From Microbispora bryophytorum (GTDB taxonomy: Bacteria; Actinomycetota; Actinomycetes; Streptosporangiales; Streptosporangiaceae): DNA of 64,000 bases. The notes beneath the pieces are model-generated. The model saw only the letters and a list, made by a program, of their open reading frames with translations, did no database searches and was not told the origin of the DNA. Each line of letters opens with the position of its first letter. Position 1 is the first letter of the stretch. The stretch is from NCBI RefSeq assembly GCF_006874465.1, contig NZ_VIRL01000001.1, forward strand, positions 62,001-126,000, in the 5' to 3' direction. The position numbers and the translations under genes were made by a program. Positions 17,779 through 26,119 of the stretch are shown here, piece after piece.

Positions 17779-18821
17779 CCGTGAGGAGCGCCGTGTCCGG
17801 CATGACGACCGAGGACGAGGTGGCGGAGTGGCTCAAAGCGCGAGCGACACCGCTGAACGGTCTGGAACCGGGCGCCGGAACCGCCGACCTGGCGCCGCTC
17901 CGCGTCGCGCTGGACGGCGTACGGGTGGTGGGGCTCGGCGAGGCCACGCATGGCAGCCGGGAGTTCTTCCTGATCAGGCACCGGTTGCTGGAGTTCCTGG
18001 TCGAGGAGTTGGGGTTCACGACGCTCGCGGTGGAGGCCAGCGCCTCGGCGTCCCGAGCCGTGGACGACTACATGCAGGGCGGCTCCGGCGATCCGGTCGA
18101 GGCGCTCGCCGGAAAGCGCCTGGGCGTCGGCCCACCGCTCGACCGGCGGATCGACGCGGACGCCCGCCGTGTGGAGGACTTCCTGACGGGCGTCTCCACC
18201 CCGGACGAGGCGGCGGCGCATGCGCGGATCGTGCGCCAGAGCGCCGACCTCGCGAGCCGGCCGCTCCGGCACCCCGACCCCGCACAAACCGTGAGCGTCG
18301 CCCGCGACCGCTACCTCGCCGACAACGTGGACCTGCTCCTGGCCGACCCGGACGCCAGGGTCGCCGTCTGGGCGCACAACGGCCACATCATGAAGGGCGG
18401 CCACAGCGGCGGGTCGGTGACCGCGATGGGCCGCCACCTCAGGCAGCGCCACGGCGAGGCGTACTACGCACTCGGCGTGTTCTTCGGCGCGGGCCGGTTC
18501 CGGGCCCGCCGACGGCGATTCGGAAAGGTGGACCCGGCCACGCCTCCGGTCACCTTCCGCGTCCCGCTCGTCCGGAGACCGACGATCGTGGAGGCCCGCC
18601 TGGCCACCGCCCATCCGGGTGAACATGTGATCGACCTGCGGAGCGGCCCACGGCCGGAGTCCGTGACGCGGTGGCTCGGCGAGCCCCTCCACATGCGCGG
18701 TTACGGAGGGGCGGTGGCGAGGCGGTTCACCTACAAACTCGGCTACATGCCCACGGTGCTCGCCGAGCACTTCGACGGCATCGCCTTCGTGCCCGAGACC
18801 ACCGCCTCCACCCCTCTGTGA
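17775..18821 (+). CDS. shortened erythromycin-esterase-like protein
   Basis: A 348-residue protein of the erythromycin esterase/EreA-like superfamily. It keeps the catalytic signatures GEATHG (55-60), the VEAS strand (86-89) and AHNGH (200-204). Compared with my memory of typical members (about 400 residues or more), the segment after DDYMQGGSGDPVEALAG is replaced by KRLGVGPPLDRRIDADARR, so some 50-70 residues around the usual Trp/Glu-containing helix seem missing. It may therefore not be an active macrolide esterase. The start ATG 17775 overlaps the GAP1-like stop (ATGA), tying it to that operon. Its stop is 4 nt from the stop of the convergent serine hydrolase gene. Confidence 0.8.
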   Translation: MTVRSAVSGMTTEDEVAEWLKARATPLNGLEPGAGTADLAPLRVALDGVRVVGLGEATHGSREFFLIRHRLLEFLVEELGFTTLAVEASASASRAVDDYMQGGSGDPVEALAGKRLGVGPPLDRRIDADARRVEDFLTGVSTPDEAAAHARIVRQSADLASRPLRHPDPAQTVSVARDRYLADNVDLLLADPDARVAVWAHNGHIMKGGHSGGSVTAMGRHLRQRHGEAYYALGVFFGAGRFRARRRRFGKVDPATPPVTFRVPLVRRPTIVEARLATAHPGEHVIDLRSGPRPESVTRWLGEPLHMRGYGGAVARRFTYKLGYMPTVLAEHFDGIAFVPETTASTPL

Positions 18822-18825
18822 ATCC

Positions 18826-20322
18826 TCACAGGTCGAGAGCGAGCGTGGCGAGGTGGCGGGCGATCCCGGCGGTGTCGGTGTCCTGCACGTTGCTGAGCAG
18901 GACGACCTGGATGTCGTCGTCGGGCAGGTACATGTTGCTCGCCGTGTAGCCCATGAAGAGACCCGGGTGATACCGGAGCCGGTGCCCTTGGAGCCGGTCG
19001 ACGAGCCAGCCGAAGGCGTACGCGCTCGACGGCAGGTTGAGGCAGCCGGTGGAGGGGCACTTCGCCTGCGGCGTGAACGCCTGCTTGACCGTGGCGGGCG
19101 GCGCGACCTTGTACGAGCCGAACGCCCGGTCCCAGCGGGCGAGGTCGTCGACGGTGGAGTAGACGCCGGTCGCGGAGAACAGCTCGGAGCCGTTGAGGAG
19201 CGGGGCCGGTGACCCGAGCGTGAAGTAGCCCTTCGCGTACCCGGCGGGCGGATATCCCCTGCTGTAACCGGTGTTCGGGAGGTTCAGCGGGCCGGTGATC
19301 AGCTTGCGCAGTACGGCGCCGTACGGCTGGTGCGTCACCGCCTGGATGAGCGCGCCGGCCAGCACGTAGCCGGAGTTGGTGTACTTCCACATGGTGCCGG
19401 GCTCGAAGTCCAGTGGCAGGTTCACGAACTGCTGGATGAGCTTCCGGGGCGTGGTCGGTCGCGTGACATTGGCGAGGTAGCTGGGCAGTGTCTCGATGTT
19501 GGGGATGCCCGAGGTGTGGGTGAGCGTCTCGCGGATCGTGATGGGACGCCACGCTGCCGGGCAGGCCTTGATGTATTCCGGGACGATATACCGGCAGATC
19601 GGGTCGTTCAGCTTGAACAGCCCGCGGTCGCGCAGTTTCAGCACGATCATCGAGGTGATCTGCTTGGTGACCGACATGACCCGGTAGACCGTGTCCGGCC
19701 GGTTGGGGATGTGCCGGCTCTCGTCCGCCTCGCCCGCGGCGAAACGAGCCAGCACCCGCCCATGCCGTACGACCAGCGCCGAGCCGGTGAACTGCTTCTT
19801 GGCCGCCAGATCCCGCAGGTACGCCAGCATCTCCGCACTGGCGGCAGCGTCCTGCGGCGCCGACGACGTGGCCGGTGACGTGACCGGCCGGTCCGATTTC
19901 TGCGTGGAATCGCTCGTGTCGCCGGTGGCCGTCGAGTCCGATGTCTGGGCGGGCCGGTTCGTGAGGTCCGACAGGCTGTTCTGATCGCTGGAGGAGTTCG
20001 CGATCGTGTCGGTTTTCTGCCAGTTGTACGGCATGGCCCGCGAATCCGTCTGGCCCTTCTGCATGGGCGTGAGGGCAAGCGTGACGTCATGGAGCAGGTT
20101 CTGCTGTTGGCGCCCCGACTGCTGCTGCTTGTCGTGTTGCCCGGCGCGATTGCGCCCATGCGCGCGGGCGTGATCGCCTGCACCAGGGTGATCCCCGCCG
20201 GGGCCGGTCACGACGGCGTCCCCGGCGGACGCGGCGACGGCGGGAGTGCCCAGGGGCACGGCCCCACCGGACAGCACGGTGCCGAGCATAAGGAACCCGA
20301 CAACATTAGGATACTTGGGCAT
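18826..20322 (-). CDS. secreted serine hydrolase, class C beta-lactamase/DD-peptidase family
   Basis: A 498-residue exported protein. A signal peptide (residues 1-32) is followed by an unusual hydrophilic linker of about 125 residues rich in Gln, Ser, Thr and Asp (35-160). The hydrolase domain follows, with SVTK (217-220) as nucleophile motif, YTN (314-316) and HPG (452-454) in place of KTG. This is typical of the EstB/D-aminopeptidase/AmpC-like group rather than a true class C lactamase. ATG 20322 was chosen because ggggag lies just upstream; Mets at 20334 and further up are possible. It is monocistronic and convergent with the Ere-like gene. Confidence 0.87.
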   Translation of the reverse strand: MPKYPNVVGFLMLGTVLSGGAVPLGTPAVAASAGDAVVTGPGGDHPGAGDHARAHGRNRAGQHDKQQQSGRQQQNLLHDVTLALTPMQKGQTDSRAMPYNWQKTDTIANSSSDQNSLSDLTNRPAQTSDSTATGDTSDSTQKSDRPVTSPATSSAPQDAAASAEMLAYLRDLAAKKQFTGSALVVRHGRVLARFAAGEADESRHIPNRPDTVYRVMSVTKQITSMIVLKLRDRGLFKLNDPICRYIVPEYIKACPAAWRPITIRETLTHTSGIPNIETLPSYLANVTRPTTPRKLIQQFVNLPLDFEPGTMWKYTNSGYVLAGALIQAVTHQPYGAVLRKLITGPLNLPNTGYSRGYPPAGYAKGYFTLGSPAPLLNGSELFSATGVYSTVDDLARWDRAFGSYKVAPPATVKQAFTPQAKCPSTGCLNLPSSAYAFGWLVDRLQGHRLRYHPGLFMGYTASNMYLPDDDIQVVLLSNVQDTDTAGIARHLATLALDL

Positions 20323-20584
20323 TTTCTCCCCCATGAAACGTACCACTGTCCCGAATTCAGACATTTCCCGAACTAATTGATTTCGAGAACACCCGGCGGA
20401 CAGTTCTTCCGTCGGGCTGTTTTCCTTTCGCCGCCGCCACAAAACGCCGATAGACGTGGCTTTCCTTATTTGTTAGAACGCGCTACCGAGGGAAGACCTC
20501 AATGTCTCAGCTCGGCTTCCATGAGACTGCTCCTGGGAGGATCGGATCTGCCGACGAGGTCACCGGCTCAAGGAGGGGATCGGC

Positions 20585-21430
20585 GTGCCTGACGGATGGC
20601 AATGGGACAGCACCCTGTTTCAGGGGTGCGCGGCCTACTACGAGCGCGGCCGGCTGCCGTATGCTCCGGGGTTCGCCGAAACGCTGGCCGCGACGCTCGG
20701 TCTGGATGGCCGGGGCCGGCTTCTCGACGTCGGCTGCGGGCCGGGCACCGTGATTCTCGCGCTGGCGCGGTACTTCACCGAGGGGGTCGGCATCGACCCG
20801 GATGAGGACATGCTGGCCGAGGCCGAGCGACAGGCCGAACGTCGGAGGGTGACCAACGCGCGTTGGGTGGCCGCCCGCGCCGAGGACCTGCCGGCCGGTC
20901 TGGGCACATTCCGGGTCGTGGTGTTCGCCCAGTCCTTCCACTGGACCGATCGAGATCGCGTCGCTGCGGCCGTGCTGGAGATCCTGGAGCCAGGAGGCAC
21001 GTTCGTCCACATGAGCGATTGTGAGAATCCGACCGCGGAGCCGGCGCCACTGCCGCTGCCCGCTCCCCCGTACGCGCAGATCAGCGACCTGGTACGTCGG
21101 TATCTGGGGCCGGTGCGCCGCGCGGGACAGGGAACGCTCGTCAACGGCACGCCGGACCGCGAGGACCTCGTCCTGGCACGGGCGGGGTTCGAGAACTTCG
21201 AACGACATGTCGTGGCAGCCGGAGCGGTGGCCGATCGCACCGCAGACGACATCGTGGCGTGGGTGTTCTCCCGATCCGACTCCGCCCCTCACCTGTTCGG
21301 CGACAGGCTGGAGGACTTCGAGCGGGACCTGCGCGCGGTGCTGCGACAAGCGTCACCCGGCGATCGCTTCGCGGAGCGTCTTCCATCGACCAAGATCATG
21401 ATGTGGCACAAGCCGCATGGTGAGCGGTGA
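20585..21430 (+). CDS. class I SAM-dependent methyltransferase
   Basis: A 281-residue cytoplasmic protein. SAM-binding motif I is LLDVGCGPGTV (about residues 42-52) and the acidic end of strand 2 is GIDPDEDML. The motif IV region is RVVVFAQSFHWTDRD, typical of the methyltransferase type 11 group with FHW. The substrate is unknown. GTG 20585 follows a very strong ribosome site (ggagggg). It is monocistronic as far as can be seen. Confidence 0.87.
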   Translation: MPDGWQWDSTLFQGCAAYYERGRLPYAPGFAETLAATLGLDGRGRLLDVGCGPGTVILALARYFTEGVGIDPDEDMLAEAERQAERRRVTNARWVAARAEDLPAGLGTFRVVVFAQSFHWTDRDRVAAAVLEILEPGGTFVHMSDCENPTAEPAPLPLPAPPYAQISDLVRRYLGPVRRAGQGTLVNGTPDREDLVLARAGFENFERHVVAAGAVADRTADDIVAWVFSRSDSAPHLFGDRLEDFERDLRAVLRQASPGDRFAERLPSTKIMMWHKPHGER

Positions 21431-21561
21431 CGACAACACCGCAATGGCATGGTTGTGGATCGTTGGACCAGTCGTGGCGCGTGATCCGGGTCGCTGCGGC
21501 GGGATTCGCCTGAGCGGTACGGGACTGTGGAAGACGCCCACCGGCCGGTAGTGTCGTCCAG

Positions 21562-22506
21562 GTGGATCTTGACGACATCGCCGCCCGGCTCGGGGTGCCC
21601 GTCGAGGACGTCGACCGGGTGCACCGGCTCGCCGCCGACCGGCCGTCGGCTCCGCTGCCCGCCAAGGCCGACGCGCCCTCGATCCTCGACCGGCTCGGGG
21701 TGGAGCCGGACGACGCCGCCGAGATCATGGCGGGCTGGCCCGATCCCGGCTCTCCACTGTGGACTCCTGAGCTGCGCTGGCTGCTCGACCGCTCGATCGC
21801 CCTGGTCCGCGCCGACCTCGGAGGCTACGACTGGCTGTCGCCCGGTCCCGAGCTGCCGCGCGAGCGGGGCCCGGCCTGGCGGCATCTCTACGTGTACGCG
21901 TACCTGGCCCTGATCGACGTCGTCACGGGTTACCACCGCGACCACGGCATCGCCGGCGCCGTGTCGTGGACGACCCTCGCCGACCTGGGCCGCAACCTCG
22001 CCGTCGACCGGCGGATGCACGGCGAGGGCTGGCCGGTCATGCAGAGCTGGCTGACGCTGCACGCGCGCGGCGGGCTCTACGAGCTGGGCCGGCTGCAGTA
22101 TCACCGCGGCGACACCGCCATCGGCATACACATCCCCGAGTCGGGACCGATGACCCCGGAGGCGGTCACGGCGTCGCTAGACGAGGCCCGCACGTTCTTC
22201 CCGCGCCACTTTCCCGACGAGCGCTACACGGCGTTCTCCTGTGGCTCGTGGCTGCTCGACCCGCAGTTGCGGGATTACCTGCCCGAGGACTCCAACATCG
22301 TCAGGTTCCAGCGAAGGTTCGAGCTGGAGCCCTACGAGGAGCCGGAAGGCCTGGACGCCGACGTCGAGGTGCGACGGTTCGTGTTCCGTACCCTGACCAC
22401 GCCGCTCGACCGGCTGCCGCGCCGCACCGTGCTCCAGCGCGCGGTCGTCGACCACCTGAAGGCCGGCCGCCACTGGTACTGGCGCCGCGGCCGCTTCCCC
22501 ATCTAG
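21562..22506 (+). CDS. acyltransferase domain-containing protein (NAT_N/GNAT_C type)
   Basis: A 314-residue protein matching my memory of actinobacterial acyltransferase proteins with a helical N-terminal NAT_N domain (MDLDDIAARLGVPVEDV...) and a GNAT-like C-terminal domain. Recognisable patterns are GLYELGRLQYH, IGIHIPESGPMTPEAV, YTAFSCGSWLLDPQL and the closing GRHWYWRRGRF. The substrate is unknown. GTG 21562 is supported by the family start. It converges with the PEP-mutase-like gene; the two 3' ends overlap by 4 nt. Confidence 0.75.
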   Translation: MDLDDIAARLGVPVEDVDRVHRLAADRPSAPLPAKADAPSILDRLGVEPDDAAEIMAGWPDPGSPLWTPELRWLLDRSIALVRADLGGYDWLSPGPELPRERGPAWRHLYVYAYLALIDVVTGYHRDHGIAGAVSWTTLADLGRNLAVDRRMHGEGWPVMQSWLTLHARGGLYELGRLQYHRGDTAIGIHIPESGPMTPEAVTASLDEARTFFPRHFPDERYTAFSCGSWLLDPQLRDYLPEDSNIVRFQRRFELEPYEEPEGLDADVEVRRFVFRTLTTPLDRLPRRTVLQRAVVDHLKAGRHWYWRRGRFPI

Positions 22507-23252
22507 AGGCACACCACCCCGGGTTCCGTCTCCCGGACAGGCGCGCGTAGCCGTGTCGCGAGTTCGCCGGTGGCGCGGGTCGCGTGCTGCTGCATGCCGG
22601 GGCCGAAGGTGATGCGTGTCGCGCCCAGCCGGGCCAGGTCGATGATGGAACTGATCCCCGGCTGGGCTGCCATGTTGATGGGGCCCTCGATGCCCTCCCG
22701 CAGTACGGGCAGCACCTCGGGCGGCGCCAGAAGGGGGTAGATGCAGTCGGCGCCGGCGGCCAGATACAGGCGGGCCCGTGCCAGGGCGTCGGCCGGGTCG
22801 CCGGAACCGAACAGGAAAGTGTCGACGCGCGCGTTGATGAAAAGCGCGTCACCTGCGTGGGCGCGGACTTCGGCCAGCCAGTCCGCGTGCCGGCGTGGGT
22901 CTTTGAGCGTGGCGTTCTCGGAGTCCTCCAGGTTGCAGCCGACGGCGCCGGCCTCCAGGAGGCGCCCGACAAGTTCTCCGGGGGCGAGTCCGTAGCCGTC
23001 CTCGACGTCGGCGGATACGGGGACGGGGACCCCCCGGGCTATGCGCGCTATCGCGGCGAACATCTCCTCCGGCGGGGTCGAGCCGTCCGCGTAACCGAGC
23101 GAGGCGGCGATCCCGGCGCTTGGTATGGCGAGCGCGGGAAAGCCGGCGTTGGCGAAGACGCGGGCACTGGCCACGTCCCAGGGTCCGGGCAGGATGAGCG
23201 GGTCGCCGGGGGCGCGCCCGTGGTGCAGGGCGCGGAAAGTAGCCACATGCAT
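22503..23252 (-). CDS. isocitrate lyase/PEP mutase family protein
   Basis: A 249-residue TIM-barrel protein. Landmarks are LILPGPWDVASARVFANAGFPALAIPSAG at the N terminus, PVSADVEDGYG with the metal-binding acidic residues, and GCNLEDS. These fit the PEP mutase/isocitrate lyase superfamily, whose members break or make C-C or C-P bonds next to a carboxylate with Mg2+. The usual lyase KKCGH motif is not seen, so this is the phosphonomutase-like branch with unknown substrate. ATG 23252 is chosen; an in-frame TTG at 23273 is less likely. It is divergent from the MocR regulator with 47 nt between starts, so MocR probably controls it. Confidence 0.83.
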   Translation of the reverse strand: MHVATFRALHHGRAPGDPLILPGPWDVASARVFANAGFPALAIPSAGIAASLGYADGSTPPEEMFAAIARIARGVPVPVSADVEDGYGLAPGELVGRLLEAGAVGCNLEDSENATLKDPRRHADWLAEVRAHAGDALFINARVDTFLFGSGDPADALARARLYLAAGADCIYPLLAPPEVLPVLREGIEGPINMAAQPGISSIIDLARLGATRITFGPGMQQHATRATGELATRLRAPVRETEPGVVCL

Positions 23253-23299
23253 GCCCGCAACACTAGACACCAAATGGCCCTGGGGTATGGTCCATTGCT

Positions 23300-24739
23300 A
23301 TGACAGATTGCCGGGCCAATTCGGCGGCTGCCGCACCTTCCACGTTCGGCGCCGACCTGCATCTGGAACTGTCCGGGCCTGGGCTGCGGGCCGGGCTCAC
23401 AGACGCTCTGCGTGAGGCCGTCCGCACGGGACGCCTGGCGCCCGGCACTCGGCTGCCGTCGTCCCGTTCGCTTGCCGCCGATCTCGGCATCGCCCGTAAC
23501 ACAGTGGCCGACTCCTATGCCGAACTGGTCGCCGAGGGCTGGCTCACCGCCCAGCAGGGCTCCGGGACCCGGGTGGCCGAACGGTCCGAGCCGCGCAGGG
23601 CGGCACCCTCCGCTCCCCGGACGCGGCGGGCCCAGCCCCGTCCCACCTACGGCCTGCTGCCGGGCGCGCCGGACCTCGCGAAGTTTCCTCGCACACAGTG
23701 GCTCGCCGCAGCCCGCCGCGCTCTGACCGCGGCGCCACACGACGCCTTCGGCTACGGCGACGCACGTGGCCGGGCGGAACTGCGCGCCGCCCTCGCGGAC
23801 TATCTGGCGCGGGCCCGCGGGGTGTACGCCGAGCCGGAGCGGATCGTCGTCTGCTCCGGTTTCCACCACGGTCTGACGCTGATGGCGCAGGTGCTCCGGG
23901 CCCGGCGGGTTCGGGCCATGGCCGTCGAGTCGTACGGACTCGACATCTATCGCGACCTGCTGAGCGACGCCGGCCTGCGCATCCCGCCCCTCTACGTCGA
24001 CGAACACGGCGCCCGCACCGACGATCTGGCGCGGTTGAACGGGGCCGGCGCAGCACTGCTGACACCGGCGCATCAGTACCCGACAGGGGTCGCGCTGAGC
24101 CCGGCCCGGCGCACGGCGGCCGTCGACTGGGCGCGTACCACCGGCGGGCTGATCCTGGAGGACGACTACGACGGAGAGTTCAGATACGACCGTCAGCCGG
24201 TGGGTGCTCTGCAGGGCCTCGATCCAGAACGGGTGGTGTACTTCGGCACGGCGAGCAAGTCACTGGCGCCGGGACTGCGGCTCGCCTGGATGGTGCTGCC
24301 CGAGGAACTGGTCCCGGAGATCGTGGCGGCCAAGGGGCACATCGACTACATGTCCAGCGCGTTGGAACAGCTGACGCTCGCGGAGTTCATCACGTCGGGC
24401 GCGTACGACCGCCATGTGCGCTCGATGCGGCTGCGCTACCGGCGTCGCCGCGACCAACTGGTCGCGGCCCTGGCGCAGCGCGCCCCCGGCGTCCGCGTGA
24501 CCGGCTTGGCCGCCGGGTTGCAGGTGGTCCTGGAACTCCCGCATGGAACCGAGCGCTCGGTCGTCCAGGCGGCGGCCCGGCAGGGCCTGGCGGTCAGCGG
24601 GATGGCGCCGTTCCGCCACGAGGTGGCGGGCTCGGGCCGGCGGTTGCCCGAGCGGGACGCGCTGGTGGTCAACTACGCGGCCCCCTCGGACAGCGCATGG
24701 GCGGGTGCGCTGGACGCACTGTGCCGGGTGCTGCCGTAG
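23300..24739 (+). CDS. MocR/PdxR-type regulator (GntR-aminotransferase fusion)
   Basis: A 479-residue regulator. An N-terminal GntR winged helix (about 20-95; LREAVRTGRLAPGTRLPSSRSLAADLGIARNTVADSY) is joined to a class I aminotransferase domain. PLP-binding features include DDYDGEFRYDRQP and the Schiff-base Lys in GTASKSLAPGLRLAW. Such proteins sense PLP or an amino compound and regulate a divergent gene, here the PEP-mutase-like gene. There is no ribosome site before ATG 23300; the transcript may be leaderless. Confidence 0.9.
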   Translation: MTDCRANSAAAAPSTFGADLHLELSGPGLRAGLTDALREAVRTGRLAPGTRLPSSRSLAADLGIARNTVADSYAELVAEGWLTAQQGSGTRVAERSEPRRAAPSAPRTRRAQPRPTYGLLPGAPDLAKFPRTQWLAAARRALTAAPHDAFGYGDARGRAELRAALADYLARARGVYAEPERIVVCSGFHHGLTLMAQVLRARRVRAMAVESYGLDIYRDLLSDAGLRIPPLYVDEHGARTDDLARLNGAGAALLTPAHQYPTGVALSPARRTAAVDWARTTGGLILEDDYDGEFRYDRQPVGALQGLDPERVVYFGTASKSLAPGLRLAWMVLPEELVPEIVAAKGHIDYMSSALEQLTLAEFITSGAYDRHVRSMRLRYRRRRDQLVAALAQRAPGVRVTGLAAGLQVVLELPHGTERSVVQAAARQGLAVSGMAPFRHEVAGSGRRLPERDALVVNYAAPSDSAWAGALDALCRVLP

Positions 24740-24787
24740 CCGACCACGGCCGGCAGGCCCGCTGCCGGGCCGATGATCCCGCCGTGG

Positions 24788-25228
24788 TCAGCTCCCCGCG
24801 GGCTGCGTATCGGTGTCGAAGGCCTTTTGGTGGCGTCGGATTTCGGCCTGGTTGTCGGCCGACCACGCGGCCAGCGCCAGCACGGTCGAAAGCAACGACG
24901 TGCCGAGGCCGGTCAGCTCGTACTCGACCCGGGGCGGGACCTCGGGGTAGGCGGTTCGGCTGACGATCCCGTTGCGTCGCAGTTGCTTCAACGTCAGCGT
25001 CAGCATGCGCTGCGAGATGCCGGGGATCGCGGCGGCCAGGTCGGAGTAGCGTGTCGCGCCGTCGGCGAGGGTGCCGATGACGAGCACGCTCCACTTGTCG
25101 CCGACGAGGTCGAGGACCTCGCGGATGAAGTCCGCGTCCTGGTCGTCCCAATGGGCGCAGGGTCCCGGCGCGGTGCGCACGTCGGCCCGCACTCCGGCCC
25201 TGACCTTCCGGGTCTTCTCCGCCGCCAT
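24788..25228 (-). CDS. HxlR family transcriptional regulator
   Basis: A 146-residue winged-helix protein. HxlR features are DKWSVLVIGTLADGATRYSDLAAAIPGISQRMLTLTLKQLRRNGIVSRTAYPEVPPRVEYELTGLG. A single N-terminal Cys (PCAHW) could serve as a redox switch, as in HypR/QorR-type members. ATG 25228 follows gaggggtgg; an in-frame start further upstream lacks a ribosome site. It is divergent from the DsbA/old-yellow-enzyme pair, which it likely represses. Confidence 0.87.
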   Translation of the reverse strand: MAAEKTRKVRAGVRADVRTAPGPCAHWDDQDADFIREVLDLVGDKWSVLVIGTLADGATRYSDLAAAIPGISQRMLTLTLKQLRRNGIVSRTAYPEVPPRVEYELTGLGTSLLSTVLALAAWSADNQAEIRRHQKAFDTDTQPAGS

Positions 25229-25353
25229 GCGCGCCACCCCTCTGGCGTAACCGCTTCCACACACATGAATGTGCCTTTTGTACGGGTTCTGATTCTAATG
25301 CACGATGTGGCTACGAACAGAAGGTATGTAACCAGGAAGCGAGGGTGATTCCC

Positions 25354-26079
25354 GTGAAGATCGAATTCTGGTCGGACATCGTGTGCCCGTACTGCGGGCT
25401 GATGGACCACAGGCTGCGCCAGGCACTGGACCGCTTCGAGCACGCCTCGGACGTCCACGTGGTCCATCGCTCGTTCCAGCTGCATCCCGACCTCCCTCGT
25501 GAGGGAGTCACCCAGCGGGAGCTGTTCCGCATGGCCGGGATGCCCGAGGCGACCGGCGAGCAGGTCCTGCGCCGGATCGAGGTGGCCGCCGAGGCCGAGG
25601 GACTCACGCCGTACAACGCGCTCGAACGCCGGCTCGGGCCGACCGACTTCGCCCACGAGCTTCTCGCGTACGCCGCCGGCCAGGGCCGTTCGGGCGAGAT
25701 CTGGTCGGCGATGTTCCGCGCCCACTTCGGTCAGGGCCGCGACCTGTGGACCGTTGAGCAGGTGCTCGACTTCGCCTCGGAGGTGGGACTGGACCGCGAC
25801 GGCGCGGCTGCCGCGCTGCACGACGGCAGATACCGGGCGCGGGTGGCCGACGACCAGCACGCGGCCCAGCGCCTCGGCGCCCGCGGCACGCCGTTCATCG
25901 TCCTGGACGGAAAGTACGCCATGTCCGGCGCGATCGGCCCTGACGAACTGCTCTCGGCCATTGGTTCCGTCTGGGAGGAGGGCCATCCGGCCGCCGTCTC
26001 CCCTCTGCCTCCGATAACCGGCGGCGACGGGGTGTGCACCCCGGACGGCTGCATGGCCCCCGCCCCCAGCGGCGAATGA
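25354..26079 (+). CDS. DsbA family (FrnE-like) oxidoreductase
   Basis: A 241-residue cytoplasmic thioredoxin-fold protein. The active site CPYC lies at residues 11-14 in IEFWSDIVCPYCG, a helical insertion follows, and the cis-Pro loop is RGTPFIVLDGKYAMSGA. This layout is that of the DsbA/FrnE/2-hydroxychromene isomerase group. Two extra Cys near the C terminus (GVCTPDGC) are unusual and could form a second redox pair. GTG 25354 fits the family start; GTG 25345 is also possible. An old yellow enzyme gene follows 40 nt later. Confidence 0.87.
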   Translation: MKIEFWSDIVCPYCGLMDHRLRQALDRFEHASDVHVVHRSFQLHPDLPREGVTQRELFRMAGMPEATGEQVLRRIEVAAEAEGLTPYNALERRLGPTDFAHELLAYAAGQGRSGEIWSAMFRAHFGQGRDLWTVEQVLDFASEVGLDRDGAAAALHDGRYRARVADDQHAAQRLGARGTPFIVLDGKYAMSGAIGPDELLSAIGSVWEEGHPAAVSPLPPITGGDGVCTPDGCMAPAPSGE

Positions 26080-26119
26080 TCCGTCCCGTCTCGCCGAATC
26101 TGATCAAAGAGAGAGTCTC

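Noticed and set aside
17775-18821. Calling the Ere-like gene a macrolide resistance gene
   Set aside because: Part of the usual fold appears to be missing and the operon context points elsewhere.
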